The notes under the pieces: generated by a model
What the model saw: the letters and a program-made list of their open reading frames with translations, nothing else
Told to the model about the DNA's origin: nothing
Databases searched by the model: none
Source: Ricinus communis
Lineage: Eukaryota; Streptophyta; Magnoliopsida; Malpighiales; Euphorbiaceae
DNA length: 64,000 bases
Direction of reading: 5' to 3'
Assembly (NCBI RefSeq): GCF_019578655.1
Contig: NC_063258.1
Span: 3,782,001 to 3,846,000 of the forward strand
Shown here: in pieces, positions 1 through 12,635 of the stretch
Layout of the letters: each line of letters starts with the position of its first letter
Position numbering within the stretch: position 1 is the first letter of the stretch
Program-made: the position numbers and the translations under genes

Positions 1-459
1 GGAAGCTTAATTGAAGTGATAGAACTAGAAAAAGTTGGTAGACTTTGAAAAACAAAAGGAAACTGAGTTGTTCCCTTATCCACTATAATGTGTAGTTAAA
101 TGACCTATTGGGAGACCAAAACCTTGTTAAAAAATGGGCACGCAGCGCGTATTGCCTGTCATTTAAAACCATGCTAGTTCCCTGTTATGATGCTACATCT
201 AATATCAGGCCTTCTTTCTGTTTTTCAGTTGCACATTGTATAAAACATGGTTCATTATGCTAAATCTCAAATTCCTTGGTTCCATATTTCTAAATATTGG
301 ATTTGTATTTTCCTGTTACCCCTGTTCAACGATAACTTTATTTGAAGAGCTTTATTTACTTATGGTGGTTTTGATTTTCTCATGTTTTACTGTGGTATCT
401 TCTCCCCATTATTTTTTGTCCATCCCTAGGATTTGATTTTTTTTTTCTTTCAATGTCAG
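1..459 (+). other. intron sequence upstream of the first visible TFIIIC exon
   Basis: T-rich sequence that ends in a pyrimidine tract and an AG acceptor at 458-459. Short open frames here have no coding character. It is most simply the intron preceding the first exon of the TFIIIC subunit gene that falls in the window; the 5' exons lie outside. Confidence 0.75.
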
Positions 460-3400
460 CTATACTCTGAATGTGGTCAATCAGAACGAAGTGTCAGCAT
501 TTTGGAGAAATATTTCGATGGTCATCCATCTGGAGCTGATTTTAGCGTGATTGATTTGCTTGCTGCTGTACTCATGGATACCAATGCATATAATAAGGCA
601 CTTCAGCATATTGAGCATGCTCACCTGGTTTACTATTCAGGAAAGGAAATGCCTTTGCAATTGAAAATAAAAGCAGGAATCTGCCACATTCACCTTAAAA
701 ATGTTGAGAAAGCGGAGGTTTGTATGATTTTCTAAGTTTGCTGAATATTTGAATTGTTTAATTTCATTCTAGCTGCCCTGACTTGGCAATGGAAAAGAAA
801 GAAATTAAAATTGAGGAACAAGTCTTATGTTTTTCTTTTCTTATTTTGTTTTTTTATTACTTTTCCCTCTTAAAGCATAAAAGCATTTGTGGGCAGATTG
901 TTTGATATTAGTTTTGGTTAGTTACAGTTAATAGTTGAAGTAGCAGTGAGTAGTTAAACTATTAAAATAATTTTAAAATGAAATGAATGCTTTAAATTAA
1001 AAAATTAGGTGATGATACTACAAAATGGTCAAGCTGTGCCCTTTGACCTGTGATGTAGAAGACAGCATAATGAAACTCCAAATAACGGATAGTCTTTAAA
1101 ATTCTCTAATGAAATGCCTGATATTATTGACCATTTTCTAGAACCTTTCAAGGTATACTATGAGTTGTTTCTATCGTTCTGTATGAATTTTTCGTGTTGC
1201 TGAACTATCTTGAATGATTTTCAGATGCTCTTCAGTAATCTGGAGCTGGAGAGTGTTAGTCATGCTGAATTGATTATGGATGTAGCTAATGCGTATATGA
1301 ATCTGGAGCATCTTCAGCTTGCACTGAAGTACTATCTTATCTTGGAGTCAAATGCTGGAGGTGAAAATGTAAGGAAAACATTTTAGTCATTCTATATTTT
1401 TATTGGTACCACATCGTGGTGATGGTGCATTATGTAGAAGTACAAAAAGTCATTGCATTCTTTGTATGTGGATAGTTTTCATGGACTGAAATAGTGGAGT
1501 TCAAATTGTGCTTTTCCTCCGGTGAATATGGTGGTGAATATGGTGATGCTGGAGCTCAGAAATGAGTAAACTTGTTTGAATTTTGCCCTGTAGCTTAGGA
1601 TACACCGTGCACATAGAGTTTTAGTTGACAAGTCAGAAAAAGAAAAGAATTTGTTATTTTGTACCTACTATATTGATCTAGAAAATCTGATGGAAAGAAA
1701 ATTCCAATTTGCAAATTCAGTGTTTCAAAATTGGTTGATAATGATCAGTGTTTTAAGCACAATGCACTGTTTTTGTGATGCATTGTGTTGATAGCACGCT
1801 CTTGTTTATATATAAGTTGTGTGCTAAACTTCTGTTCAGTCTACTAATTAGAAACGTTTTTCTCCTTTTTTTTTTTTGTCAATCTCATTTTCAAATCACC
1901 CTGAATGTAAGGGCAAACTGTTATGGTGAAACATCGACTAGACTGGCCAGTTTTAACCTGAATGATAGAGCTTAGTGGTGCAAGTGCTGATTGCTACTAG
2001 TTTTTGAAGGATTTTGAGGTGGGTGAAGCTATTAATGTGATTAGGGTGGATTATTTTGTATTTTTTTGCTCTAAAATAAACACACATGGTCAACATCATG
2101 TAAATATTTGGCTGCATCCAACTGTGCATAATGCTGATGATACAATGTAGTACATTTTAAATACAATTTCACGTGTGATGCTAATTTATATGATTTTCTT
2201 TTTCTCTAGGGCTATATACATTTGAAAATTGCTCAATGTTACTTATCTTTGAAAGATCGAGAAAAAGCAACTATGTTCTTTTACAAAGGTAATTGAGATC
2301 TGGACACAAGCTGCCAATGAAATCAGATATCATATCTACATTTTGCGAAGAAGAGAATTGTCCATCAAGTTTCACAAGAGGAATTCGACTGACATACCAC
2401 AACCAGCTCACATACCAATAATTTGTACCTCTTCGTACCATATGCTAACCTAAATGGCATACTCTCTGCTCATACAGATACCATTAGCTGAGAAGCTTAG
2501 AATCTTGTTACCTCTCTTGAAGTCTGCAAATGGATTTCTAGGTAAACATCACTAGTGGTCACTGAACTTGTCACTAAAATATGGTAAGGTCACAAAGCTT
2601 CAATTTTAGCATTATATCAATAATCTATAACTTCACTTTGCTTCAGTCAGTCTGACTAATTTCGGTCATAAATCTAACTAGAATTTTGACGAGGCACTTC
2701 TTGAGATATTATTTCTTAATTGAAAATAGTTAATAATGTGATTCACATAAAATTTTTCTGCTCTCTACCTTTAACCCTTCACCGTTTTGGGTCTCAGTAA
2801 ATCTTAAAAAGTAAAAGGTTTCTCAGTCTGCGCTACCAAAGCAGCTTATTGGATTTATTAAAAGGTTTCTCAGTCTGCACCACTAGAGCAGGTTATTGAA
2901 TCTATAAATAAAATTAGATAAAGTGAATGGACTAAATTAATATTAGGGATTATTGACAAAATTTTAACAAATTGAAGTTTCCTGACCTGCATTGAAATAA
3001 TTTAGTGCCAAGTTCAGTGACAATTAGTGCTATTTATCCTAGACTTCAATATAATTGTGGACTGGAATTCTTCCATAGATTGACAACATAAACTGCATCA
3101 AAATTCCTCAAATTACTGTTTATGAGAACTATTCACTGTGCTAGACCTTCACTACAGACAGCCCCTAAAAACATTCTTTTGCTGTGATATTTTTCTTCCT
3201 ATTCATGCTTGATTATGCACACTGGTTGCATTTATGAGTTCCTACACTTCCTATCTTTATATCAACCCAAAACAAATCCAAGACAGTCCACACTTAAACC
3301 TGTCACTTCCATGTGGTATGCTAAGATTATGGACTGATAAGCCCTATCGGCTCATTTTCGGATACATCAAATATTTGGGATTAACAATAATCTAACCTTC

Positions 3401-6400
3401 TGTTTGGAAACAGAAATGAAGAGTTCCTTAACCCAGTCATCTTAATTTGCATGGAAAGAGTAGAAATTGCATTTGTTATTGGGCATCCATCATGAAAAAT
3501 ACACAGTTATCTTCATGAACAATAATCTTTTTATTTTTTTCAACTTTGGCTTTTAAATTGATGAATGTAGTTGTAATTTTAGCTTTCAGAAGTTCCTTTT
3601 TGTCAAAACTGTTTTTTGAAAAAACTGCATTTTATCTATTTTCCTTCCCTCATCTTTCACCCTTTCTTGGAAAGAATATATAAAAGTTAACTCTCTCCTA
3701 TCTTTTGTTCTCTCCTATTTTCTCTCTCCTCTCCCACTTCACTTTTTTCCAAAGCAAAGGGCGAGTGTTTTTTTGGTTGAGTGTGTTCTGAGATCTTAGA
3801 GTACTGGTTAGTGCATGGCAGATTCTGATTTCTGGCTTGTTGAAAATTGTCTATGATGGCTTTCTTTTCTTCTAACTTTCATTCTAGGCTGTTTTATTAG
3901 GCTGCCCTTAGACATTTAAAATTGCTAAGTGTAGTTTCCTTTCAGCTTTGCATGCACTTGAAGATAGTGTTGATTGTCGATTAGCTTTGGCATCCCTGAT
4001 CCTTGAGGATGGTAAAGAAGACGAAGCTATTTCTTTGCTAGCACCTCCAGAAGGTTTAGGTAATACTAGTTTGGTACATTCTTTTTCTTATGCTCATTTC
4101 AAAAAGAAAAATCTATTCCTTGTGTTGATTTTAACATATTCTGGCAGAGGGCTTTCTCTATAATCCATTTCTTGTGGCTTCCTTGCAGATTCCATCAATT
4201 TAAGTTCTGATAAGCATAAACCATGGTGGCTTGATGGCAAAATAAAACTGAGGCTTTGCCACATATATAGGTCCAGAGGAATGCTTGAAGATTTTATCAA
4301 CACTATACTCCCTTTGGTCCGTGAATCACTTTATGTCAAATCCCTTCGCCAGAAGGTAATTACACCATAATACTAGGAACTTACATCTAGCTCTTTTTCT
4401 GTTCCCGATTCCCTCCAATATTATCATAAATTCAGAAGGACAATTGATATGTGTAATCCATCTTAAATTCTTGCTAAACTTTGACTAGCGGACAAGTAAT
4501 CTAAATCTTACCTACATCGGGGCTGTTTCACGTTTTGTTCTATTTTAATTTTTTTTGTTTGTTTGCTTTGTGGTTTTTTTTTCCTTGTCTTTTGTATGTC
4601 TGTGGTGTGCAGTTTGATATTTTGGATCATTAGTACATGATTTTATTTGTGCATCTGTATGTTTCTCTTTGCTCCCGTCTTTGTTTTTTCACCTTCAGCT
4701 TTGCCTTATATTTTACTTTTTTTCCATGTCATTTAAGTTGTATAGGATGTATTGGTTCTTAAGTTATTGTTATCTGCTATTCTAGATTGGTTGCGTGATT
4801 TGCACTGAAAAAAATGTCTTGCCACATATGCAATCTTTGGAATCTATTGGTTTTCATGCATTAAGCAGAGACATCATTATCATTTCCTTGCTCTGCTGAT
4901 TGGTTCTTGATCTTTTTAGGTAAAGAGGAGGCTGACAACAAGTGTTCTCCGTAAAAGAACCAAAATTCTAGATGTTGGGGAAATTAATGATGTATTTGGG
5001 GGAGTTAGACCGTTGGCTTCCCGCTCGGATCTGTGAGTAGTTGATTATGCTGTGTTCACTATTGAACTTTTTCACAAACTTCTGGTTAAGGTTGCCCTTG
5101 ATAACAAGGATAACCTAGTAACTGTTTGATAGTTAATTAGGCGATCATGATGGCCTTCAGTCAATATATTCCTGAAATGACCACATGAATCCTTTTCAGT
5201 TGTGGAGCCAATTGACTTTTAAGTCTTTCCTTCATAAGTGCCTCCTATTTAGTATTTTCTTATTGATATATAGTTGTGTAGGTTAAAAAGAATAACAGCT
5301 GCTTTTTAAATTTCAATTGACTGTTTATCACAAACACTAAATTTCTTGATTCCAGGCAGATGAGCATACTTGATAGGAAGCTAGGCATCTTTATCTTGTA
5401 TTTATAAGGTGACTAATTGATCGTGCATTTCTATGAACCAAGAATGTGAATTCAAGGGGGCAAAATGCAGCAATGCCTATGCTGAAGTTTTCTGTGGAAG
5501 CTTCTTTTTCTTATTATTATTTTATTCTTTAACCCACTACATGGTCTATAATAAAATTCAATTTTCATGTCTTCTTTTTCATCTGGTTGCTTCAAGATTT
5601 TATTTTCATATTTTATTCTGTTATACTTGGCAAGATTGTACATTTGGATGCATGGTAGTTTGCATACAAGCGACAGTAAGTGAAAATTATTTCTACGTCT
5701 ACTGAATTTCAAAGTTATATATATTAACAATGATGATATTACTTCTGTGAAAAAAACAATCTTATTTTCCTGAATAACCATAATGTGCAAAAGCAAACTT
5801 ACTTTATGTCTTAGCAATTTATTTATTTTTTAACATTAAATAGTGTTTGTTGTGTACAATTAATGGTGGAATTATAGATTGTAAACTTGCGCATTGCAGA
5901 TTAACTGGTTATTGATGTTGTCAATTAGATTGAAAGCTACTAGAGCAAGGAAGATGCTTCAGAAGAAGGAAGAAGAGAAAGTAGAGGCGAGGGCTGCTGG
6001 CATTGATTGTCATAGTGATGATTCAGATGATGAGTCATTGGTAAATTGCTTTTGATTGTATTGCAACCTGTAAGAGCATTAATGTGGTTAATCTATAAAC
6101 TATAAAATCTGGTAATTTGGGCCTGATATCCTGGTATTTATTTCTTTTTGGTTGTGCAGGAAGAAGAAGTCAGAATCCCTCCCCTTCCTAACTTCTTAAA
6201 GGACGAAGAGCATCATAATCTGATTATAGATGTTTGTACTTTCCTTTGCTTTCTGCTAATTTTTCCCAGGCTGTTCTGTTTTGAATGTTCAAATGATATT
6301 TTCTTTAGTTATTGAGGATCTCAATTAATGTTGAATAAAATCGCTGTTACATTTTCTTTTATCTGAGATGAACTTTCTTTGTGCAATTTATAGTTGTGCA

Positions 6401-8661
6401 AGGCACTTCAATCACTACAGAGGTACTGGGAGGCACTAGAGATTATTAATCTTACTCGAAGATTGGCATATAAGAATCTGCCTAATGAGAAGAAGGAGGA
6501 ACTTCAGTCTCTTGCAGCTCGTAACTCCTAAAACTTATAATTCAAAAATCATCTTTTACATCAGTTCCAAAGTATTGAGCCTGTGCTCCAAGAATACTAG
6601 ATAGAAAAAGAAATATACTTACAATATAAATAAATCTTTTTCTTTAATCGTTTTGGCTCATATGATTATTTCTTCATTAGGGAATAACTATACAAATAAT
6701 CTTGAATCCTTATTGAGACAGTGTTTTGTTTATATTTCTGCAGAAATATCATATAAGACCACTGACCCTAAGCATGGGTTTGACTGTGTAAGGTCCATTG
6801 TTGTGCAGCATCCATACAGCCTTGCTGCCTGGAACTGCTATTACAAAATAACTCTAAGGTATGTTATCCATGCGAAGGTTTTTGACTTGATTAATTACAT
6901 GTCTATACATCATCTAGTCCTTTTAAGTATGTCATTCATGGTGATATGCTCATATTTAGAGCTGCAAGTATGTCTTGATTTAAATGCATTGACATGACAA
7001 GGGGGCAAAAGAAAAATCTATAAAAAAAAAAAAACTAAATAGGTAGCACACTCTTATAAAAGTTTAACCGTAAGCATATTTGAAGGATGGTGAAGGATAA
7101 ATGTAACAATCCCCATTCCCTAACTGGCTGGAGATTGACTTGTGGCTTAGTTGATTTTGAGTGGAATGCTGTATATGGCCTAAACATACTTTGTCCATAT
7201 CTAAATTCAAATTTTTAATGTTTAATGGAGAAAAAGGAAAAGGCATATATGTATTTGTATGTGTCTTTATGTCTTTACTCTTTAGAACATTATGGGCATA
7301 TGATATAATTCTATGGCAATTATGGGTCATTTACTGACATATCCACCTCTCTGTGCTTTATAGTTTAGGCGTGTCCATGTCCTTCGCAGGTTTGACAATA
7401 CTGAAATAGAATAATAGAACTGTCTAAAGACAAGATAATACGAAGTGGTCATAAGCTAATAGATAAAAGAGTTTTTTAATTTTTCTTTTGCATTGAAATT
7501 GTATTTGTTTTTATCAAAATGTAATTTCAAAAGCCATCATAAACCTACTTAGATTAACATTCTCACATAGACCTTTTAAAATTTTGCTCTTGCTGAATGG
7601 TATGTCTCTGTATTCTAAGTGGGAATCTAGAACTAGTTTTCCCCTCCCTGAAATGTCTTTATCTTATTCAACATAGTTAAAATTGGACCTATGATTTTCA
7701 ACATTATTTATCTAGTTTTGGTTTCTCTTCTTTCACAACTATAGGAGCATAATCTGCATAAACTCAAGAGTTACATCTCTGTTTATTAATATGTTGTCTT
7801 TGCTTGTGATATAATAGGTTAGGAAAGAACTACTCACGGCATGCGAAGTTTCTACGCTATATGCGAAGCAAACACAATGATTGTGTACCACCCATAATCA
7901 TTTATGGACATCAGTTTACTGTGGCCAGCCATCACCAAGATGCTGCAAGAGAATACCTTGCAGCTTATAAACTATTGCCTGAGAGTCCTCTGATTAATCT
8001 TTGTGTTGGTAAGAAAGTCTATTGTCTTGTAATTTTTTGATATCTGTAATTACATCATTGTTTACATTTTAATGCTGTTTTCTTATCCAGGAACTTCCTT
8101 GATCAATTTGGCCCTCGGATTTAGACTTCAAAATAAGCATCATTGTCTTGCACAAGGCTTATCATTCCTCTATAAAAATCTAAAGCTTGCTGAAAATAAC
8201 CAGGTATGCTTTTATTTATAGACCTATGGAATCCTTATTACTGTATGGAATGCATGCTTCCTGTGTATCAACCATATACCTACTGTAACTAGATTGAAAC
8301 CCTAGACCCTGAACAATTGAAACCATTTAGATTACATCATCCATTGGCATTTAATTGTAACTTGCAAATCTGTGTCATGTAGGTAAGTTTGCAGGAGGCA
8401 TTATATAACATTGCTCGTGCATATCATCATGTTGGACTAGTATCTCTAGCAGCTTCATATTATGAAAAGGTGCTTGGAATACGTGAGAAGGATTACACCA
8501 TTCCAAAACTTCTGAATGAGAACTCAGATATGGGAAATCTGAAGCCTGGTTACTGCGACCTGCGTAGGGAGGCAGCTCATAATTTGCACTTAATTTACAG
8601 GAAAAGTGGAGCATTTGATCTTGCTAGGCAGGTCTTGAAAGATCATGCAGATTTTGATTAA
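460..8661 (+). CDS. GTF3C3: general transcription factor 3C subunit 3 (TFIIIC, TPR protein), 3' part
   Basis: Subunit of TFIIIC, the nuclear factor that binds the internal promoter of tRNA genes and recruits TFIIIB and RNA polymerase III. I place 13 exons: 460-717, 1225-1368, 2210-2288, 3946-4059, 4189-4355, 4920-5032, 5929-6040, 6160-6231, 6394-6520, 6744-6858, 7818-8008, 8091-8203 and 8383-8661. All junctions are GT..AG, and the phases join into one frame of 627 codons plus TAA. TPR-type helix pairs are visible (for example AYNKALQHIEHAH, NLEHLQLALKYY, LKDREKATMFFYK, VGLVSLAASYYEKVLGI). There is a basic stretch VKRRLTTSVLRKRTK, then the acidic segment DSDDES. The C-terminus REAAHNLHLIYRKSGAFDLA is the end I recall for plant GTF3C3-like proteins. 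Family members are around 900 residues, so roughly the first third lies upstream. No break was seen. The family call rests on recognition, not on a search. Confidence 0.88.
2538..3042. mobile_element. MITE-like element in an intron of the TFIIIC gene
   Basis: The two ends form an imperfect terminal inverted repeat of about 40 bp. The left end starts CTAGGTAAACATCACTAG and runs on as GGTCACTGAACTTGTCACTAAA. The right end, read on the minus strand, starts CTAGGATAAATAGCACTAAT and runs on as TGTCACTGAACTTGGCACTAAA. The element is about 505 bp, has no coding capacity and lies wholly inside the 1.66-kb intron. I could not settle a target duplication; the CTAG at each end may be part of the repeat or of the target. 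A non-autonomous DNA transposon is the best reading; the superfamily is not clear. Confidence 0.65.
2813..2906 (+). repeat. two-copy 46-47 bp tandem repeat inside the intronic MITE
   Basis: The unit begins AAAAGGTTTCTCAGTCTGC, at 2813 and again near 2860. The copies share the following CTACCA/CCACTA, GCAG and TTATTG blocks with a few substitutions. Confidence 0.7.
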
Positions 8662-8849
8662 ATATGCTTTAATTACTCAAGTAGCCTGTATAACACGCGA
8701 GTTTATCTTTTGTGTATATATCATCTTTGTAAATTGACATGGATAACAATTAGTATACTTTATTGCTTTAAGAAAGATCATTATATTTATGTATTAGAAA
8801 CTTTCTTTATCAAGTTTCTTATTAGATGTGTGTATTGAGGAAGCAAAGC

Positions 8850-8882
8850 ATATATATATACACATATATATATATATATATT
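8850..8882. repeat. TA microsatellite in the TFIIIC 3' flank
   Basis: Runs of TA, interrupted once by CACA, about 190 bp past the stop codon of the TFIIIC gene and about 20 bp from the end of the convergent LEA-like frame. Confidence 0.9.
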
Positions 8883-8902
8883 TCTTGTAGTATTATGTCC
8901 TC

Positions 8903-9184
8903 TTAGAAACAAGCATCCTGATCATGTGAGAACCAATTAATAGCTCCTAAATCTTTTGCAGCTTTTGGGGGAATGCTTTCCATAACTTTTTCTTGACCCT
9001 TTGGATAGTAAATCCCAGTCCTCTCATCTGGAATCCAGCAATTCCCTTCACCTGTATTCCTCTTCTTCTTCACTTCCTCAGCATCCATCTTCATTGTTTC
9101 TCTCATTGATGTATCATGAGATGAGCAACTGCTTTTCTTGTGGTAGGCTTTTCGGATCATCGGCCTGTACCAATCATGAGGCAC
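8903..9184 (-). CDS. small LEA-like protein, terminal exon (possibly incomplete)
   Basis: The frame reads through a charged Lys/Glu-rich stretch to NCWIPDERTGIYYPKG, then KVMESIPPKAAKDLGAINWF and a short tail to the stop. A PD-x-RTG-x-Y/F-x-P core followed by a VM..P..AA segment is what I recall from small late-embryogenesis-abundant-like plant proteins, which are induced by desiccation and often two-exon. The frame has no convincing ATG: it stays open upstream to about 9260. A usable AG acceptor lies inside the frame near 9167 (GTACAG before GCCGATGATC), so this is probably the second exon of a gene whose first exon I cannot find, or a truncated copy. It converges on the TFIIIC gene, stop codons about 240 bp apart. 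The family assignment is tentative. Confidence 0.4.
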   Translation of the reverse strand: MPHDWYRPMIRKAYHKKSSCSSHDTSMRETMKMDAEEVKKKRNTGEGNCWIPDERTGIYYPKGQEKVMESIPPKAAKDLGAINWFSHDQDACF

Positions 9185-9900
9185 TCCATATTTTTTATCA
9201 AATAAAATGGCGTCTATTTTATATTCACTTTGTAAAGATATACAATTGCAGACCTATTACTTTAATGCTTTGTTTGGTGCACAAGTAACGCTTTGTTTGG
9301 TGCACTAATTGTGCAAGGAAGGAAAAGGAGAAAATTAAACAAGGGAAATCAATTTGAATGACATTGTATTTCTCTACCTATGTTTGGTTTGCTACCTAAA
9401 ATTTCTCTTATCTGTACACCTAATGCTTGGCTATAATTTTTTCTTGTCTAAAAGGGCGAATTAGTAAAATTAGGTCAGGTTCTCTTACTCTCTAAATTGG
9501 AAAGAAATTGTAATTCACATGTTTCACTCCATTTTTATCCTTTTTTTCCTTTTTTCTCTTTTCTCATCCTTGTTTTAACAACAATCAAATAATTTTCTTT
9601 TCTTTTCTTTTCCTTTCCCTTCACCTCCTTCCAACAACATAGGGTAAATTATATAAACTTTATTCATGTTAGAGACATTTTCTTTTAGATGGCTTTCAGT
9701 AAAATCGAAAATGAACTGATGAATATAAAGCAAAGAACTTGGTAATATTACGATTTTTTAAACACCAAAATTCATTAAAAATCTTGATTATAGTAGAGAA
9801 ATTCTTGTTAGTCTAAAAAACTTGAGCATTAAGCAGTGAGATTTATACATCATTCAAGTGTTAATTTCCTCATCTCTATTATAAACAAATATCAATTTCT
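9185..9900. other. intergenic DNA, nothing recognised
   Basis: AT-rich with pyrimidine-rich runs around 9540-9630. The 15-mer CTTTGTTTGGTGCAC occurs twice, near 9268 and 9291, with a third related GTTTGGTTTG near 9383. No coding signal was seen beyond the possible upstream extension of the LEA-like frame to about 9260. Confidence 0.5.
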
Positions 9901-9902
9901 TG

Positions 9903-9962
9903 ACATTTAGCTCGATTGGTAAGAGTATCTAAAGTATTGGGTTCGAGTCTTCTTTTATGTTC
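9903..9962 (+). repeat. tRNA-like (SINE-head-like) fragment
   Basis: TAGCTCGATTGGTAAGAG resembles a polymerase III A box with its flank. GGGTTCGAGTCTT, about 30 bp further on, matches a B box. There is no tRNA cloverleaf, so a decayed tRNA-derived SINE head is the likeliest reading. Weak evidence. Confidence 0.35.
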
Positions 9963-9997
9963 TAAATGAATTATGATTATTATAGTAAGTGGATCAA

Positions 9998-10435
9998 GGT
10001 CTAAATAAATCCTTGTACTTTTGGCCGAAGTATAATTAAATTCTTAAACTTTAGAATGGCTTAGTTACATCCTTACAATTCCAAAAATAGAACAATTATA
10101 TCCTTGGAGCTAACTCCTATTTTAAATAATAATGATGTTGATTTTCTTTTTATCAAATGTAGGAGAAATTATCATTTTTTATTTTATTTTTATCTATTAA
10201 AAGCAAGGTTAATAATCTCTCGCATGCACAAAGTGTGAGTTGGAAAGAGTTAAAAAGTTTCTTTTAGCACCTAAAACTAAATGAGTCTCATACCATTATA
10301 CTGTAAAATAGATAGAGTTAAATTTAAGGATGTAATGTTTTATTTTCAAACTTTAAAAATATAATTGATCTACTTTGAAATTTAGGGACTTAATTGTACT
10401 TTAGCTAGAATTTTGAGGGGCTTTTTATATATACC
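9998..10435. mobile_element. MITE-like element, copy A
   Basis: The ends are a long degenerate inverted repeat. The left end runs GGTCTAAATAAATCCTTG, then GAAGTATAATTAAATTCTTA. The right end, read on the minus strand, runs GGTATATATAAAAAGCCCCT, then AAAGTACAATTAAGTCCCTA. It is about 440 bp with no coding capacity. A second, shorter copy of the same sequence lies at about 56930-57275, which shows that it is dispersed in the genome. Confidence 0.6.
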
Positions 10436-10530
10436 TCTTGCCTAGTAAATGTAAAGGGTGACAACCCTATGTTCGTACCCTAGCCTCAATGCATCAATGT
10501 AGCCTTTGATTAAACAAAAAAAAAGTTAAA
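10436..10530 (+). repeat. possible SINE fragment with A-rich tail
   Basis: A B-box-like TGTTCGTACCCTAG sits about 30 bp after CTTGCCTAGTAAATG, and the segment ends in AAACAAAAAAAAAG. The order (tRNA-like head, short body, A-rich tail) fits a SINE, but similarity to a tRNA is weak. Confidence 0.3.
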
Positions 10531-12635
10531 GAAACAAAATTTAGGCTTACTTGGAAAACATGGTGTGTGCTCCTCTAGCAAATGCACCTGAAGACATGAT
10601 CTCTCCCTCTTATCTTGCTAGTTCATGCAAAGTGGGTGAGGATGAGTCCCAAGGGTGATGGCTCTATTTTATAATATAATAAGAGAAGGCAAACTTTGAA
10701 ATAAACCAAAAAAGAAAAAAGGCAATTTTATTTAATGTGTTATCCATATCTCTCTTTTCGATGGAGATCTGGTTTGGGACCGTTCCAGCATACGTCAAAT
10801 TATTGTCTGTTTAAACGGCCAACTTCTTCTTTCATGCTTCTTCCCTTAGTTGCCTGTCAATCATTGGCATGGAAGAATGGACCATTTGTTCAATCTTCCA
10901 CTCACATAAATTTACTAATCTATTGCAACTAAGAGTAAAATTTATTTATATATAATAATCTATATTTAAAATTAAATAAAACTTATAATTATAAAAAAAT
11001 TTATAATTTAATAAAATTTATAATTTAATAAAATTTAAGTATTAATTATTATTTTTATTTCAAACTTAACTTTATTAATAAAATGATAACAATTAAAAAT
11101 AAAATACTTTAACATATTATCATATTATATAAATAATATTAAAAAATAAAATAATAATACTAAATATAAATACAATTATTATAATGCTTTCTATCTCTAA
11201 ATCTACTAAAAGTGTCTTTGTGTAGCAAGTATAATTATAAAGTTAGTGCATCACGCCCAAATATTATTATATAGAAATATATATTCTTAAGATGAAATTT
11301 AAAAATTTAAAACTATTTATTTTAATTACTATTAGTCTGAATTGCAATTAAAATTTTTATAACTTTATAAAAGTTATTTTTATATAAAATATTACTGTAA
11401 AAGAATTTTAGTATATTTTATTATTTTTATTATATTTTTATAAAGCAATATCTATTATAATATCTCATAATATTTGAGAAATAAAGTTGCATATTAATTT
11501 ATATTTATCACTACAAACTACAATAGTATTTATTATGGTATTCAATAAAAAAAGTATTGACTGATATAACATAAAATTATTTAAAATCAGTAGATTATAA
11601 TATTTTGGACTGAAATTGCACTTTTTCTGGTTCTCCTTTTGTTATAATTTTTTCTTTTACTTTTTTTCTTTATTATCTTTCTTTCACCTGCTTGAGTTGG
11701 ATAATTATTTTCTAAATTATCCATCACATAATTTTAAATTAATATTTTTAAATTGTAATTCACCAATAACACTACCATGCATTTATTTTAAATATAAAAT
11801 AAGGAGAGAATATGTAAAAACTAGAATATGTAAAAACTAGAATAAGTAAAAAATATTAGAGAGTTAAAAAATAAAAAATGAGTAAAATATGATAATATTT
11901 TTTTAATGACCGATAAAAAATTATATATAATTTATATTAATATTTAATAAATTTTTAATAAACTAACTTTATTCCTCTTCATATAATTAATAATTCTACT
12001 ATTGAATAACTAATAAAATTTAAAAAAGTTAATTATTAATTATTAGATAGGATATTTAAAATAAAATGCTATATCAATGAAGTATATATTTCATGAGATT
12101 AATTTCATTATATCTCTATGAATATTTTTCTTATTGTAAATTATTCAAAAATAATATTCATTTTGAAGTGAGTTCTATACTTATTATTTAATGCAAAAAA
12201 GAAAAAAAATTATTTGTAAATAAAATGAGTTTTTCAATGAATTTTAACCAAAGATAATTGTGGTGTTTGTTATTTTAATGCTTGTTATTAGTAATAAATT
12301 TGAGATTTTAAAAGTTACCAAATATAGATTTTTTTAAAATTATTAAATACAAATAAAGTTTCTTTTACACATGCCATAAAAAGCAAGTGAATTGAAAATT
12401 ATTTTTTCATAAAAAAAGTGCGTTATTATGAAACTAAATTAGAGTATGATTTTATTATGCAAATCACTTGTTGCATTGAAAATTAAGTATTTAGCTAGGA
12501 TTTTATTATAAATTTTTCTTTTATAATAATTTTTATGTATGTAATTTACTTTGAATATATTAATCTTATAATTTTATATTTTCTTATCCTTTGTGAACTT
12601 AATACATTAATAATTTTAATAGTACATTAATCTTA
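10531..12635. other. AT-rich intergenic DNA
   Basis: Very AT-rich with no credible gene. Small internal repeats are present: a 16-bp unit TTATAATTTAATAAAA iterated near 11001-11035, and AGAATATGTAAAAACT twice near 11807-11840. The short open frames at 10735 and 11616 look like chance. Confidence 0.6.

Noticed and set aside
5433..5817. Open frames on both strands in a TFIIIC intron (90 and 121 codons)
   Set aside because: Low-complexity, hydrophobic, chance-like translations from AT-rich intron sequence; no motif.
9903..9962. Functional tRNA gene
   Set aside because: A- and B-box-like blocks are present, but no acceptor stem or anticodon arm can be folded and the spacing is too short.
10735..10932. 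65-codon open frame in the intergenic region
   Set aside because: No motif, no splice context, no neighbour relation; compatible with chance.
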